The position numbers and the translations under genes are program-made. The notes beneath the pieces are model-generated. The model searched no databases. It saw only the letters and a list, made by a program, of their open reading frames with translations, and had not been told where the DNA came from. Shown here piece after piece: positions 8,249-17,335 of a DNA stretch of 64,000 nt; the stretch's first letter is position 1; each line of letters starts with the position of its first letter. This stretch comes from Enterobacter cloacae. Its GTDB lineage: Bacteria; Pseudomonadota; Gammaproteobacteria; Enterobacterales; Enterobacteriaceae. Location of the stretch: contig NZ_JAALCJ010000003.1 in assembly GCF_011078175.1 (NCBI RefSeq), positions 310,001 through 374,000 of the forward strand, given 5' to 3'.

Positions 8249-9124
8249 ATGGCTTCCAGCAAAACTCTCGAACAGGCAATTGCCGACATCACCATCTGGC
8301 GCAAAGGCGAACAGCGTGCGCCGCATAAGCCTTTATTGCTTTTGTACGTGCTGGCGAACTATCAGCATGGACATGCGCGACTGTTTGATTACGGAACTGA
8401 GGTTCACGAACAGTTGCTTAGCCTGCTAGAACGCTTTGGCCCGCAGAGGAAGGCGCATTACCCAAATATGCCCTTCTGGCGGCTCAAAGGGGACGGTTTT
8501 TGGGATCTGAAGAATACAGAGTTTTGTTCGACCACTGGCAGTAAGCAGCCGCCCGTTAAAGAACTTGTGGAACATAACGTCGCAGGCGGGTTTGATGAAG
8601 AACACTTTGCGCTGCTGAATAAGAACAAAAACCTGATCGGCTCGCTGGCGCAGCAGATCCTTGAAGCGCATTTTCCTGAAAGCATTCAGGAAGAGATCGC
8701 GGATGAGATGGATTTTGATATCCAGCAAATCCGTAAGGTTCGCGATCCGCTATTCCGCCAGCAGGTACTGCGTGCGTATAACTATGAGTGCGCAATCTGC
8801 GGGTTCAACATGCGGCACGATAACGCTTCCGTTGGACTTGAAGCCGCGCATATTAAGTGGAAGCAGTTTGGCGGGCCGTGTGAGATCCCGAACGGACTGG
8901 CGCTATGTGCGATTCATCATAAGGCGTTTGATAAGGGGTCAATTGGGCTGGATGAGAGTATGCGGGTGCTGGTGTCTGAGGCGGTGAATGGGGGCGGGAT
9001 TGTTGGGCAACTGTTCTGGGATTTTGCCGGGAAGCAGATTGCGCTGCCGATGGTAAAAGGGAATTATCCAGGGGAAGGGTTTGTGGAATGGCACAGAAAA
9101 GAAGTTTTTCGTTCCTATATTTGA
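8249..9124 (+). CDS. HNH restriction endonuclease with SBD-like N-terminus (McrA-type, possible PT-DNA binder)
   Basis: 291 residues if started at MASSKTLEQ; no strong ribosome binding site is seen, and in-frame upstream codons look non-coding. N-terminal residues 1-125 (HKPLLLLYVLANY, FWRLKGDGFW) resemble the sulfur-binding domain of phosphorothioate-dependent McrA proteins. The C-terminal HNH domain has CAIC at 181-184, AAH at 199-201, Asn216 and C220-x2-HH. Such enzymes cut DNA with modified bases or phosphorothioate linkages. No dnd/ssp modification genes are in the window, as expected for a type IV-style enzyme. Followed 85 bp later by a DUF262 nuclease on the same strand. Confidence 0.8.
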   Translation: MASSKTLEQAIADITIWRKGEQRAPHKPLLLLYVLANYQHGHARLFDYGTEVHEQLLSLLERFGPQRKAHYPNMPFWRLKGDGFWDLKNTEFCSTTGSKQPPVKELVEHNVAGGFDEEHFALLNKNKNLIGSLAQQILEAHFPESIQEEIADEMDFDIQQIRKVRDPLFRQQVLRAYNYECAICGFNMRHDNASVGLEAAHIKWKQFGGPCEIPNGLALCAIHHKAFDKGSIGLDESMRVLVSEAVNGGGIVGQLFWDFAGKQIALPMVKGNYPGEGFVEWHRKEVFRSYI

Positions 9125-9209
9125 TAAAGATAAATTATACAGAATGTAGAAATTCATAAACGCATTAATTTCGCAGAATTTATTATGCTCCGCACAGCAA
9201 GGATATAAA

Positions 9210-11006
9210 ATGTCGACATTTGATAGTACGAAACTGCCGCTGAAGGATCTGTTAAAGGATATCGTTGAAGGTAAAATCCAGCTCCCTGACTTTCAGCGAG
9301 GATGGGTATGGGATGATGAACATGTTCGTAGTCTGTTGGTAAGCCTCGGTCGTTCATTTCCTGTCGGTGCCGTAATGCTTCTTGAAACGGGTGGCGAAGT
9401 ACGTTTTCAGGTTCGCCCTGTTGAAAATGTCTCTCCCGTTGGTCTTCCTGCCCCGGAAAAATTAATACTGGACGGTCAGCAGCGTCTGACGACATTAACC
9501 CAGGTACTTAAGCTCTCGGGTCCGGTAAAAACGACGACCGACAAAGGTAAACCGATAGATCGTCATTACTATATCCATATCCCTACCGCGCTCGAAGGTG
9601 CAGACCGGCTGGACGATGCAATTATCGCAACGGATGGTAGCCGCCAGATCCGCAGCGATTTTGGCCGCAAGATTGAACTTGATCTCTCAGACAGAAAACG
9701 TGAGTGCCAGCAGCTCTATTTTCCTTGCTCCGAAATCCTCGAAGCGATGGCCTGGCTGCAAGATCTTTATACCCACAATTCCGAAGCAGTGCAGCTCTTC
9801 TTCGAATTCAAGACGAAGGTTCTGGATGCCTATAATGATTACCAAATCCCACTAATTGTCCTGAAAAAAGATACGTCAAAAGAAGCCGTTTGCCTTGTTT
9901 TTGAAAAAGTGAATACCGGCGGTGTACCGTTGTCGGTGTTTGAGCTGGTAACGGCCAGTTATGCTGCTGACGGATATAACCTTAGGGATGACTGGTACGG
10001 CAGTGATATCCGCAAAGTAGATTCTCGCAAGCAGCGTCTTTCAGTAGAGCCAATCCTTAAAGGGGTTGAAAATACGGACTTCCTTCAAGCTGTAACGATG
10101 CTCCATACGCTGGAAAAACGTAAAGCCGACCTTGCGGTGGGTAAGACTGGAAAGCAGGTATCTCCCGTTAGCGCCAAAAGGGCTTCAGTTCTTGAGCTGC
10201 CTTTAACTGCTTACCAAGACTGGGCCGAAGCAGTTGAGAAAGGGTTTAAATGTGCCGCAAAATTCTTGCGTCAGGAATGCTTCAGCTCTCAGCGTGATTT
10301 ACCGTACCGCACACAAATTGCCCCCCTGGCTGCAGTAATGACCATTATTTGTAGCAAAGATGATGAACGCTGGAGAGAACCGCAGATCCATCAGAAACTT
10401 GCTCGCTGGTTCTGGTGTGGTGTGTTAGGTGAACTTTATGGTGGCGCCGTTGAAACCCGTATTGCTAACGACGTCGAGGAACTGCTTTCATGGATTGAAG
10501 CTGGTGGGGACCTGCCCAGAACAATCAATGATGCTAATTTCCAGATTGACCGTCTGGGATCCCTCACTTCCCGTTTGAGTGCGGCGTATAAGGGTATTAA
10601 TGTGCTTGTTCTGCGAGATGGTGCTCATGATTTGTTCTGGAAGTCCCAGATTCGTAATCTTGAAGCGGATGAAGTCGCTCTGGACATCCACCATATATTC
10701 CCGAAAGACTGGTGCGAAAAACAAGGCATTCCTCGTCGTCAGTACGATTCTATCATCAATAAAACGCCAATTTCTTATAAGGCCAACAGAATGATTGGTG
10801 GTTCAGCGCCATCAATATATCTGGCAGCGCTCCAGTCACATTCACAGGTTCAGCTGGATGATGATGCAATGGATGCCCTGCTCCGTAGCCATCACATGCC
10901 AGTGAGTGCGCTACGTCAAGATAACTTTGAAGAATTCTACAAGCAGCGACAAAAGGAATTACTGAGTTTAATTGAAAGAGCGATGGGGAAATCGCTCACC
11001 TCTTGA
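9210..11006 (+). CDS. DUF262/DUF1524 protein (GmrSD/SspE-like nuclease)
   Basis: 598 residues. DUF262 (ParB-like NTPase fold) at the N-terminus: LPDFQRGWVW at 25-34 and LDGQQRLTTL at 87-96, the hallmark nucleotide-binding motif. C-terminal DUF1524 HNH-type nuclease: DIHHIFPKDW at 492-501 with the partner Asn in IINKTP about 20 residues later. Proteins of this build (GmrSD, SspE, BrxU) use NTP-dependent cleavage to attack modified phage DNA or to act as sensors in phosphorothioation systems. It follows the SBD-HNH gene in the same direction, so the two may form one type IV defence pair. ATG lies after AAGGATATAAA. All key residues look intact. Confidence 0.85.
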   Translation: MSTFDSTKLPLKDLLKDIVEGKIQLPDFQRGWVWDDEHVRSLLVSLGRSFPVGAVMLLETGGEVRFQVRPVENVSPVGLPAPEKLILDGQQRLTTLTQVLKLSGPVKTTTDKGKPIDRHYYIHIPTALEGADRLDDAIIATDGSRQIRSDFGRKIELDLSDRKRECQQLYFPCSEILEAMAWLQDLYTHNSEAVQLFFEFKTKVLDAYNDYQIPLIVLKKDTSKEAVCLVFEKVNTGGVPLSVFELVTASYAADGYNLRDDWYGSDIRKVDSRKQRLSVEPILKGVENTDFLQAVTMLHTLEKRKADLAVGKTGKQVSPVSAKRASVLELPLTAYQDWAEAVEKGFKCAAKFLRQECFSSQRDLPYRTQIAPLAAVMTIICSKDDERWREPQIHQKLARWFWCGVLGELYGGAVETRIANDVEELLSWIEAGGDLPRTINDANFQIDRLGSLTSRLSAAYKGINVLVLRDGAHDLFWKSQIRNLEADEVALDIHHIFPKDWCEKQGIPRRQYDSIINKTPISYKANRMIGGSAPSIYLAALQSHSQVQLDDDAMDALLRSHHMPVSALRQDNFEEFYKQRQKELLSLIERAMGKSLTS

Positions 11007-11135
11007 TTTAATGGGTTATCCAAGACAGCCCGTAAACAGCTACTTTTAAAACCGCACCAAAAAGATTAATCGATAAGGCTACCATTCATACGAACCAGAT
11101 TAATGCCAAAAAAAGAAGCAAATAGCATCTAATAT

Positions 11136-11166
11136 AAATGGGTAGTTACAATGTAACTACCCATTT
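11136..11166. terminator. Perfect 14-bp hairpin between convergent defence operons
   Basis: AAATGGGTAGTTAC and its exact complement around an AAT loop, between the DUF262 gene and the converging Res gene. It is flanked by T-rich sequence on both sides (TATTTTACTTTT to the right), so it can stop transcription from either side. Confidence 0.65.
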
Positions 11167-11169
11167 ATT

Positions 11170-14100
11170 TTACTTTTCTAAATGCGTTGCGAAAGTGTCA
11201 TAAGAATCTGCTTTGATGAATTTAGCTGGATTCTCAAGGGCATTACCCTCATTATCTTTCGACAAGGCTGCAAAGTGAGCCATACCACAGTTAATTTTTG
11301 CTTGCTCAGATGCTCTCAGATCATCAGAGAAGATACTGGATTTCGTCTCTACTACAAAGTACAGCTGATCACCCATACCATCGTCTTTGTCGATTAAAAC
11401 AGCCCAATCGGGGTTATAACTGCCTAGCGGGGTATCAATTTTAAACCAAGAGGGAAGCTTTGCATAAAGCTTAACATCGTTCGACTCTTCAAGTTTTGAA
11501 GAAAAGTCACTCTCTGTGTCTGAATCACAAATAATATAGTCGTAAACCGACTTTCTCGCCTCAACCATATTTTTGAGATAGCCCGTCAGCTCTTCTTCCT
11601 GGAACAACTCTTGGGCATAATAATCATCTTCACCGATACGGTGGTAAGTTATCCCATCGACAATTGCAAGTCGCATTTGTTTTCGAATCACTTCGCTGAC
11701 CAGTTCGATGAATCGTTGAGGGTTGTTTTTGAATGCTTCAAGTTTATCGCCCAAACCGAGCAAGATTTCAACTACAGTTTTACGAGTTAGGTTTGTATTC
11801 GACTCCAGATAAGTCACAATATCAGGCAATTGGAAGTTTCTATTACGATAGTATTGAATCTTTGACTTTTCATCAAATGTTTCAAGTTCCGCTTGTGTTA
11901 CTGCAACTTTGACTTTTTTGTATTCAAATTTCGTACTTGCAACGGCTACTGAGGCACGAATTTCGTTGATACATTTCTCAACCAATTCAGCAATGCTAAA
12001 ATCTACTCTATAAGTCGTTTTATACTTGATACGATCCCAAAGAGCCTTGAAATCATCACCAAGGACGACCAGCTTACCATTATCTTCACGTAGAGTCGCA
12101 GTCTTTTTTTCTTCGTGTTTCTTAATACTCAAGCCTTTAGAAACTTTCGTTAAAACGGCTAAAATCGCATCTGAATATTTCTCTACGCTTTCAGGAAGAC
12201 TTACAGTATTATTAGCAAGGTCAGCCTTAAGGGAATCCTGGATCTTACCGTTCTTATCGATGTAACCATAGCCGGTTAGATGCTGATAGATCTCTTCAGA
12301 TTTTTTAGCTCCAAGGAACTCTTTCTTTTCAAATTCCTTAGAAATAAGGATATTTGCGAATTGATGCTTCTCAATGACCCCGAATTTAATACCTTCTTCT
12401 CTTTCAATTTCTTTTTGAAGTTCCGATACAAACTGCTCATAAGACTCGTTCGCCATTACTGTAAGAGTATTCACCTCAAAGCCATATGGAACACGTTCAC
12501 CTGATTGATCCACTGCCAAACGCAAACCTCGACCGATTTCTTGCCGTTTCTTTATGACTGAGTTGGTTTCGTTTAGCGTACATATCTGGAATACATTAGG
12601 GTTATCCCAGCCTTCCTTTAATGCTGAGTGGCTAAAGATAAAGCGTAACTTCTCATCAATAGAAAGTAACCTTTCTTTATCTTTCATAATCAGGTTATAT
12701 GCGGATTCATCAGCCGCAGTTTTACCACCTTCACCATTTGCCGTTAGCTTGGATTCAGCGAAAAGAGGGTTTCCTGAGGCATCATTCTTTTTATCTTGAG
12801 CAAAATAGCCGTTGTGAACTGAGCTTGCTAATTCCTTCAGAGCTTGCTCGTTCAATACAGGCCTACCAGAGCTATCTTTATCCCACACTGTTGGATATAA
12901 AACACCATACTTTGGTTTTCTTAATTGCTGAATGAATTCTTCTTCGAACCATTGCGCGAATTTACCTTGGATTGGTACACCATCTTTAGTATAGCCACGG
13001 TAGTTCGCTACTTTATCGATAAAAAACAAACTGAGAACTTTAATTCCCTTTTGACTCAACACCTTTGAATGATCCATAGGATCAACACCAGTCGTGATTT
13101 TCTTGAAAAATTTTAGCTCTTTCTCTAGATGTTCTTCGACGGTTTTAGAGAGTTGTAAACGCTTATAGGTGTCTTCATCTACTTCACCTATTGCCTCTCC
13201 TAACCCGATAATGTCGCTACGGCTTGTGAAGTCAATGTACTCGCTTCCTTCTTCACAGTAGATGTCATTAATCACATAACCTTCGTAAACAGCCCGACCA
13301 CCAGACGCTTCAAACAAATCCGTTCCACTCCTAACCGTGATGGTTTTACGTGGCTGCAATTTTCCAGTTTTAGTTTGAGCGTCAATTTCAACTTTTGCAG
13401 TAATTGGTGTCTTCTTGTTATCGACACTAATCAATTTGATATATGCCTGGTTGTGATTGTCTTGAACTTCGAGTGAAGCAACTTCAATCTGTTTAACAAG
13501 CTGACGGGAATAAGCATCAATCGAGTCAAGTTTATAAAGTAAGTTAAATTTTTCTGTCAACGTTGCCGAATAACGAAATGTGCACAGTGGATTTAAACTG
13601 GCAATAGCATTTTTACGATTAGCTGTAGATGTTACAGATTGAGGTTCATCAATCAAAACAACAGGATTAGTCGCTTGAATGAACTCAATCGGCTTCATAC
13701 CATTCAATCGATCATCGGTTCGGTGAATCAAGTTTGCAGTAGTCTCTTTCTCTGGATCAGTGAAAGACTTACTGAAAGCGTCAATGTTGATGACCATAAT
13801 CTGAATATAATCATTCGTTGCGAAGTTTCTTACTTGCTCACGCTTTGAAGAGTCGTATACAAAGTAGTCATACTGAACGTTCTTAAATTCTTTTCTAAAA
13901 TGCTCTTCTGTAATTTGCAGGGATTTATAGACCCCCTCTTTAATCGCAACTGACGGAACAACAATGATGAACTTGGTTAGCCCATATTTCTGATTCAGCT
14001 CGAATACACTACGAAGATAGACGTAGGTTTTACCTGTCCCCGTTTCCATTTCGATAGTAAAATCGAGGCTTGGAAGAGCTTGTTTTGACGTTTCAGTTTG

Positions 14101-14352
14101 AGGCAATCCATTAATAAGCTGAACGTTTCGTGTATTTTCATAAAGCTCTTCAGGTAGAAGGGTAAGAGCATTTGCTACACCAATATCATTATTTTTGGAA
14201 AATAATCCTAATTGTTCGCTCGCAAGTGCATTAGAGGAAACAGAAAAATTCGATTGGAATATTTCTTGTCCTTCAAAAACCCCAACTACAGAATTAATGG
14301 CATCTCTCTGATGAGCTAAATCAGGGTTAAATTTTATCTTCATCTCAGACAT
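11170..14352 (-). CDS. Type III-like restriction subunit (Res): DEAD/DEAH helicase plus PD-(D/E)XK nuclease
   Basis: 1060 residues. Superfamily 2 helicase domain: Walker A METGTGKT at 102-109, motif Ia (VVPSVAIKEGV) near 131-141, Walker B VLIDEPQS at 232-239, motif III-like SATLTEKF near 263-270, and a C-terminal helicase lobe with EGWDNPNVFQI and EIGRGLRL. The C-terminal nuclease has NPDW at 980-983 and VVETKSS at 1000-1006 (E1002, K1004). This is the build of type III Res subunits, which translocate or signal along DNA and cut near an unmodified site. Nine bp after the mod gene, hence co-translated. Last gene of a five-gene minus-strand operon. All catalytic motifs look intact. Confidence 0.88.
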   Translation of the reverse strand: MSEMKIKFNPDLAHQRDAINSVVGVFEGQEIFQSNFSVSSNALASEQLGLFSKNNDIGVANALTLLPEELYENTRNVQLINGLPQTETSKQALPSLDFTIEMETGTGKTYVYLRSVFELNQKYGLTKFIIVVPSVAIKEGVYKSLQITEEHFRKEFKNVQYDYFVYDSSKREQVRNFATNDYIQIMVINIDAFSKSFTDPEKETTANLIHRTDDRLNGMKPIEFIQATNPVVLIDEPQSVTSTANRKNAIASLNPLCTFRYSATLTEKFNLLYKLDSIDAYSRQLVKQIEVASLEVQDNHNQAYIKLISVDNKKTPITAKVEIDAQTKTGKLQPRKTITVRSGTDLFEASGGRAVYEGYVINDIYCEEGSEYIDFTSRSDIIGLGEAIGEVDEDTYKRLQLSKTVEEHLEKELKFFKKITTGVDPMDHSKVLSQKGIKVLSLFFIDKVANYRGYTKDGVPIQGKFAQWFEEEFIQQLRKPKYGVLYPTVWDKDSSGRPVLNEQALKELASSVHNGYFAQDKKNDASGNPLFAESKLTANGEGGKTAADESAYNLIMKDKERLLSIDEKLRFIFSHSALKEGWDNPNVFQICTLNETNSVIKKRQEIGRGLRLAVDQSGERVPYGFEVNTLTVMANESYEQFVSELQKEIEREEGIKFGVIEKHQFANILISKEFEKKEFLGAKKSEEIYQHLTGYGYIDKNGKIQDSLKADLANNTVSLPESVEKYSDAILAVLTKVSKGLSIKKHEEKKTATLREDNGKLVVLGDDFKALWDRIKYKTTYRVDFSIAELVEKCINEIRASVAVASTKFEYKKVKVAVTQAELETFDEKSKIQYYRNRNFQLPDIVTYLESNTNLTRKTVVEILLGLGDKLEAFKNNPQRFIELVSEVIRKQMRLAIVDGITYHRIGEDDYYAQELFQEEELTGYLKNMVEARKSVYDYIICDSDTESDFSSKLEESNDVKLYAKLPSWFKIDTPLGSYNPDWAVLIDKDDGMGDQLYFVVETKSSIFSDDLRASEQAKINCGMAHFAALSKDNEGNALENPAKFIKADSYDTFATHLEK

Positions 14353-14361
14353 ATCTCCCCC

Positions 14362-16365
14362 TTAAATACTTTTGACATCATTGATATTAGCTTGTTTCAA
14401 GATCTGAATTGCGTTTGTCTTAACTCGGTCATCAGCAAAACTTTCATCTTTAAAGACTACTTGTGTTGTTTCAGGATCTAATTCAGCTTTTAGCTTGACG
14501 ATACCTTCAACTGTTTCAGTCGTAATTTCATCATCCAAGCAAACAATTAAAGCACCAGCACCAACTACAAAAACAGTTTTACTATTTACCGTTTGTGTTT
14601 CTACTGACGTAGTTAATTCATAGCCATATTTTAGGAGAATTTCGTATAAAATATCTTCACTAGAACGACCATGTTTAATTGACGTGGTAGATTGTTGAAG
14701 TACTTTTTCTAAGCTATCAAAGTCTGCTTCCCAAGGGCGAATATTAGTCTCATCAAGTTTAAACATTCTGCACCCAATTTCTTTATTAAAAGTTTTAATT
14801 CGTAACTTGGTAATTTCAGAAACAACAGGACGGAGCCCTAGTTTAATTAGATGGTCATATTCATATTTTTGAGAGGAAATATTTTGATTTAAAACCTCTG
14901 GAAGTTGCACCATTATATAGTTTATATTTTTATCATCCTCAATGTTAATCTCAGCGACGGCTTGACAGATCGTCCCTGAACCAGCGAAAAAGTCAAGCAC
15001 AATGCCATTTTCTTCTATTCCAATTTTTATCAAATACTTGATTAAGTCAACAGGTTTCGGAAACTTAAATAGTACTCCCTGCCTTTCTAAATCAGCACGA
15101 TTTTTTTCAGTAGTACTAAAACCCTGAAGTACGGATAATATATTCCGTGCTTTTGACCTTGTTCTCCGATAGTAAATAACACCATTTTCGGATAAATAAA
15201 ATTCTAAAATTCCATTTTCTTCTTGAATCGGAATACATCCCCCCAAAATATATTCCCTAAGCTTATTTGCATTAGCCCAACCAGAAAAGACACGGCATTG
15301 ACTACTAAGTACTCCATTGGATACATGTAAATCATCCAATAAAACAGGATAAGAAACACCATATTTCCGTGTTATATCTCTTGTAATAAAACCAATGCTT
15401 TCAATTTCATGAAAATAGTTTTCACTCACATCACTTTTAGGAATTTTTACTGCATCCGCTTTACAAGGAAACCCAACAGGTAAATTAATTACTGAAGGCG
15501 GGTTAGCATGACCATTTTTCGTAATAGAGTTTTCAGCAAATCCTTTCCATAAATTGCTATCTTCTCTCGTATTCGGATCAACGACATGACCGATTTGTAC
15601 AAGATCAATATCTTTTGCGAAAACTAAAATATATTCATGATTTACTTTTACTTCAAACTGATTGTCGGTATGACCGTCACTTTGCAATACAAATTGTGCA
15701 ACAAAATTATCTTCCCCAAAGATCTCAGTGCATATTTTCTTGAGATTATCAATCTCATTATCATCTATCGAGATAAAGATAAGGCCCTCACTACTCAGTA
15801 AGTTTCTTGCTAATTTCAATCTTGGATATATCATATTCAACCAAGCTGAATGGTAACGTCCCGACGTATCAGAATTTGTACTAAATTTATTACCATTACT
15901 ATCTAACTGACCAGTTTGTTGAAGATAATTATTTATATTATCATGAAACTTGTCTTTATAAACAAAGTCTTTACCAGTATTATAAGGTGGATCAATGTAT
16001 ATCATTTTTATCTTTTTATGGTAAGACTTTTGAAGTAGTTTTAATACTTCAAGGTTATCACCCTCAATAAATATATTTTCAGTCGTATCCCAATTAATGC
16101 TCTCCTCTTTACAAGGGCGTAGTGTGCCTATTGATGGAGTTTGAGCTATTTGTCGAGCTTTTTTTTTGCCATTCCAAGTGAAATTGTAACGCTCTTCCGA
16201 ATCGTCAATCTCTTCACCTAGCACTGCTTTGAGTGCATCGAAGTCAATCTTACCTTCTGAAAAAACATCAGGGAAAAGCTGCTTAAGTTGCTCAATGTTG
16301 TAAGAAGTTATGTCCAGGCTTTTTGCTTCTGGGCTGGTGCCCATAATTTTTTCCATTTGGCTCAT
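14362..16365 (-). CDS. Type III-like DNA adenine methyltransferase (Mod)
   Basis: 667 residues. Beta-class amino-methyltransferase order: catalytic DPPYNTG at 125-131 first, then the AdoMet-binding DFFAGSGT at 458-465. WNMIYPRL-like region WLNMIYPRLKLARNLL at 175-190 is typical of Mod subunits. About 300 residues lie between the two motifs and should hold the target recognition domain, which decides the methylated sequence and cannot be read by eye. It would methylate N6-adenine at its site, protecting host DNA and setting Res specificity. The gene lies 90 bp after the DUF4391 gene; within that gap a weak internal promoter could exist. Markedly AT-rich compared with the core genes. Confidence 0.88.
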   Translation of the reverse strand: MSQMEKIMGTSPEAKSLDITSYNIEQLKQLFPDVFSEGKIDFDALKAVLGEEIDDSEERYNFTWNGKKKARQIAQTPSIGTLRPCKEESINWDTTENIFIEGDNLEVLKLLQKSYHKKIKMIYIDPPYNTGKDFVYKDKFHDNINNYLQQTGQLDSNGNKFSTNSDTSGRYHSAWLNMIYPRLKLARNLLSSEGLIFISIDDNEIDNLKKICTEIFGEDNFVAQFVLQSDGHTDNQFEVKVNHEYILVFAKDIDLVQIGHVVDPNTREDSNLWKGFAENSITKNGHANPPSVINLPVGFPCKADAVKIPKSDVSENYFHEIESIGFITRDITRKYGVSYPVLLDDLHVSNGVLSSQCRVFSGWANANKLREYILGGCIPIQEENGILEFYLSENGVIYYRRTRSKARNILSVLQGFSTTEKNRADLERQGVLFKFPKPVDLIKYLIKIGIEENGIVLDFFAGSGTICQAVAEINIEDDKNINYIMVQLPEVLNQNISSQKYEYDHLIKLGLRPVVSEITKLRIKTFNKEIGCRMFKLDETNIRPWEADFDSLEKVLQQSTTSIKHGRSSEDILYEILLKYGYELTTSVETQTVNSKTVFVVGAGALIVCLDDEITTETVEGIVKLKAELDPETTQVVFKDESFADDRVKTNAIQILKQANINDVKSI

Positions 16366-16455
16366 TACGTTGATTACCTATTAACAATCAGTGTTGATGC
16401 AAATCTGCTCTATCGTCTTAAGCAAAATTTCTTAAAATCTACTTTTCAGCTCTTT

Positions 16456-17325
16456 TTATACGAACTGAGAAGTGATTGCTGAAATTGCTTGTTTTACTTT
16501 GCTTGCTTTTACATTGAGACGCATTTTCTCACTCATTTGCAGCTCTTTCTTTAACTTGTTTCTAATATTGCTCAATTCACCTTCAAGTGATGCTAACTCT
16601 TTAAGAAGTCTAGTCTTTTCTTCGTTATTCATCGTTGTGAATAAAGGTTCAACAAATGCATTGACTTTTTTTGCTTGTGATGAATAGCGTTCTCTTTCCG
16701 TATAGATATGTTTATAATAAGTACATGAAATATAACTCGTTTGAAGAGCAATGAGCTTAGCGATAAAGTCTTGATACAGTTCATAGTAGTTGATGCTTGA
16801 TACATTCTTCAGCGAAAAATCATTCAAGAATTCTTTCTCATTGACCTTCAAGAATCCACTTTTGAACCACTGGGTGTTGTAATAAAACTCAATGACCAAC
16901 TTTGAACAATCTGCCTGATTAATTCGCTTATCTGCCAGGCTGATCGCCAATTCTCCATTTAGCTCAAACAGCAAGATAACCGGGTAGGGGATCAGTGTAT
17001 GGAAGAGCTTTGCTGTGCTCTTTAACTTTCCACGGTTTGTTGTGTCAGCTTTGAGAATGACTTTAAGAACAGCCACTTCGATATACTCTACCGTTTCGGA
17101 AACATAAGTCGGTATGTTCAATGTTTCAGGCTTAAGAGTATTCAGCCATTCAACGGAATGAATAACATCATTTACCAGCTTCTTCTCACTACTTGAGAGA
17201 TCATTGTTATCTAAAATCATCTTCTTAGTGATTCTAGTGCCAAGCAATGTCGATTCAGGTAAAGCCAGATGCTCATATACCTTGTCGAACAAATTTCCGC
17301 TGTTAAAATCTATGATCTTGCTCAT
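16456..17325 (-). CDS. DUF4391-like protein with C-terminal coiled coil
   Basis: 289 residues, no membrane segment. The sequence pattern (VEYIEVAVLKVILKADTTNR at 73-92, then LIPYPVILLF) fits DUF4391, a family of unknown function that I remember beside helicase/methylase genes. Residues ~225-270 form a likely coiled coil (LLKELASLEGELSNIRNKL), ending in a basic tail. The start ATG is preceded by TAGGAG, in which the helicase stop codon and Shine-Dalgarno sequence overlap, so translation is coupled. No catalytic motif recognised. Inference: an adaptor or specificity factor joining the SNF2 helicase to the Mod/Res pair. Confidence 0.7.
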   Translation of the reverse strand: MSKIIDFNSGNLFDKVYEHLALPESTLLGTRITKKMILDNNDLSSSEKKLVNDVIHSVEWLNTLKPETLNIPTYVSETVEYIEVAVLKVILKADTTNRGKLKSTAKLFHTLIPYPVILLFELNGELAISLADKRINQADCSKLVIEFYYNTQWFKSGFLKVNEKEFLNDFSLKNVSSINYYELYQDFIAKLIALQTSYISCTYYKHIYTERERYSSQAKKVNAFVEPLFTTMNNEEKTRLLKELASLEGELSNIRNKLKKELQMSEKMRLNVKASKVKQAISAITSQFV

Positions 17326-17335
17326 TGCATTGCTC

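Noticed and set aside
8023-8304. 93-codon minus-strand frame between symE and the HNH gene
   Set aside because: Overlaps the start of the HNH gene, no motif, and no Shine-Dalgarno. The region more likely holds promoters and perhaps an antisense RNA for symE, which I could not prove.
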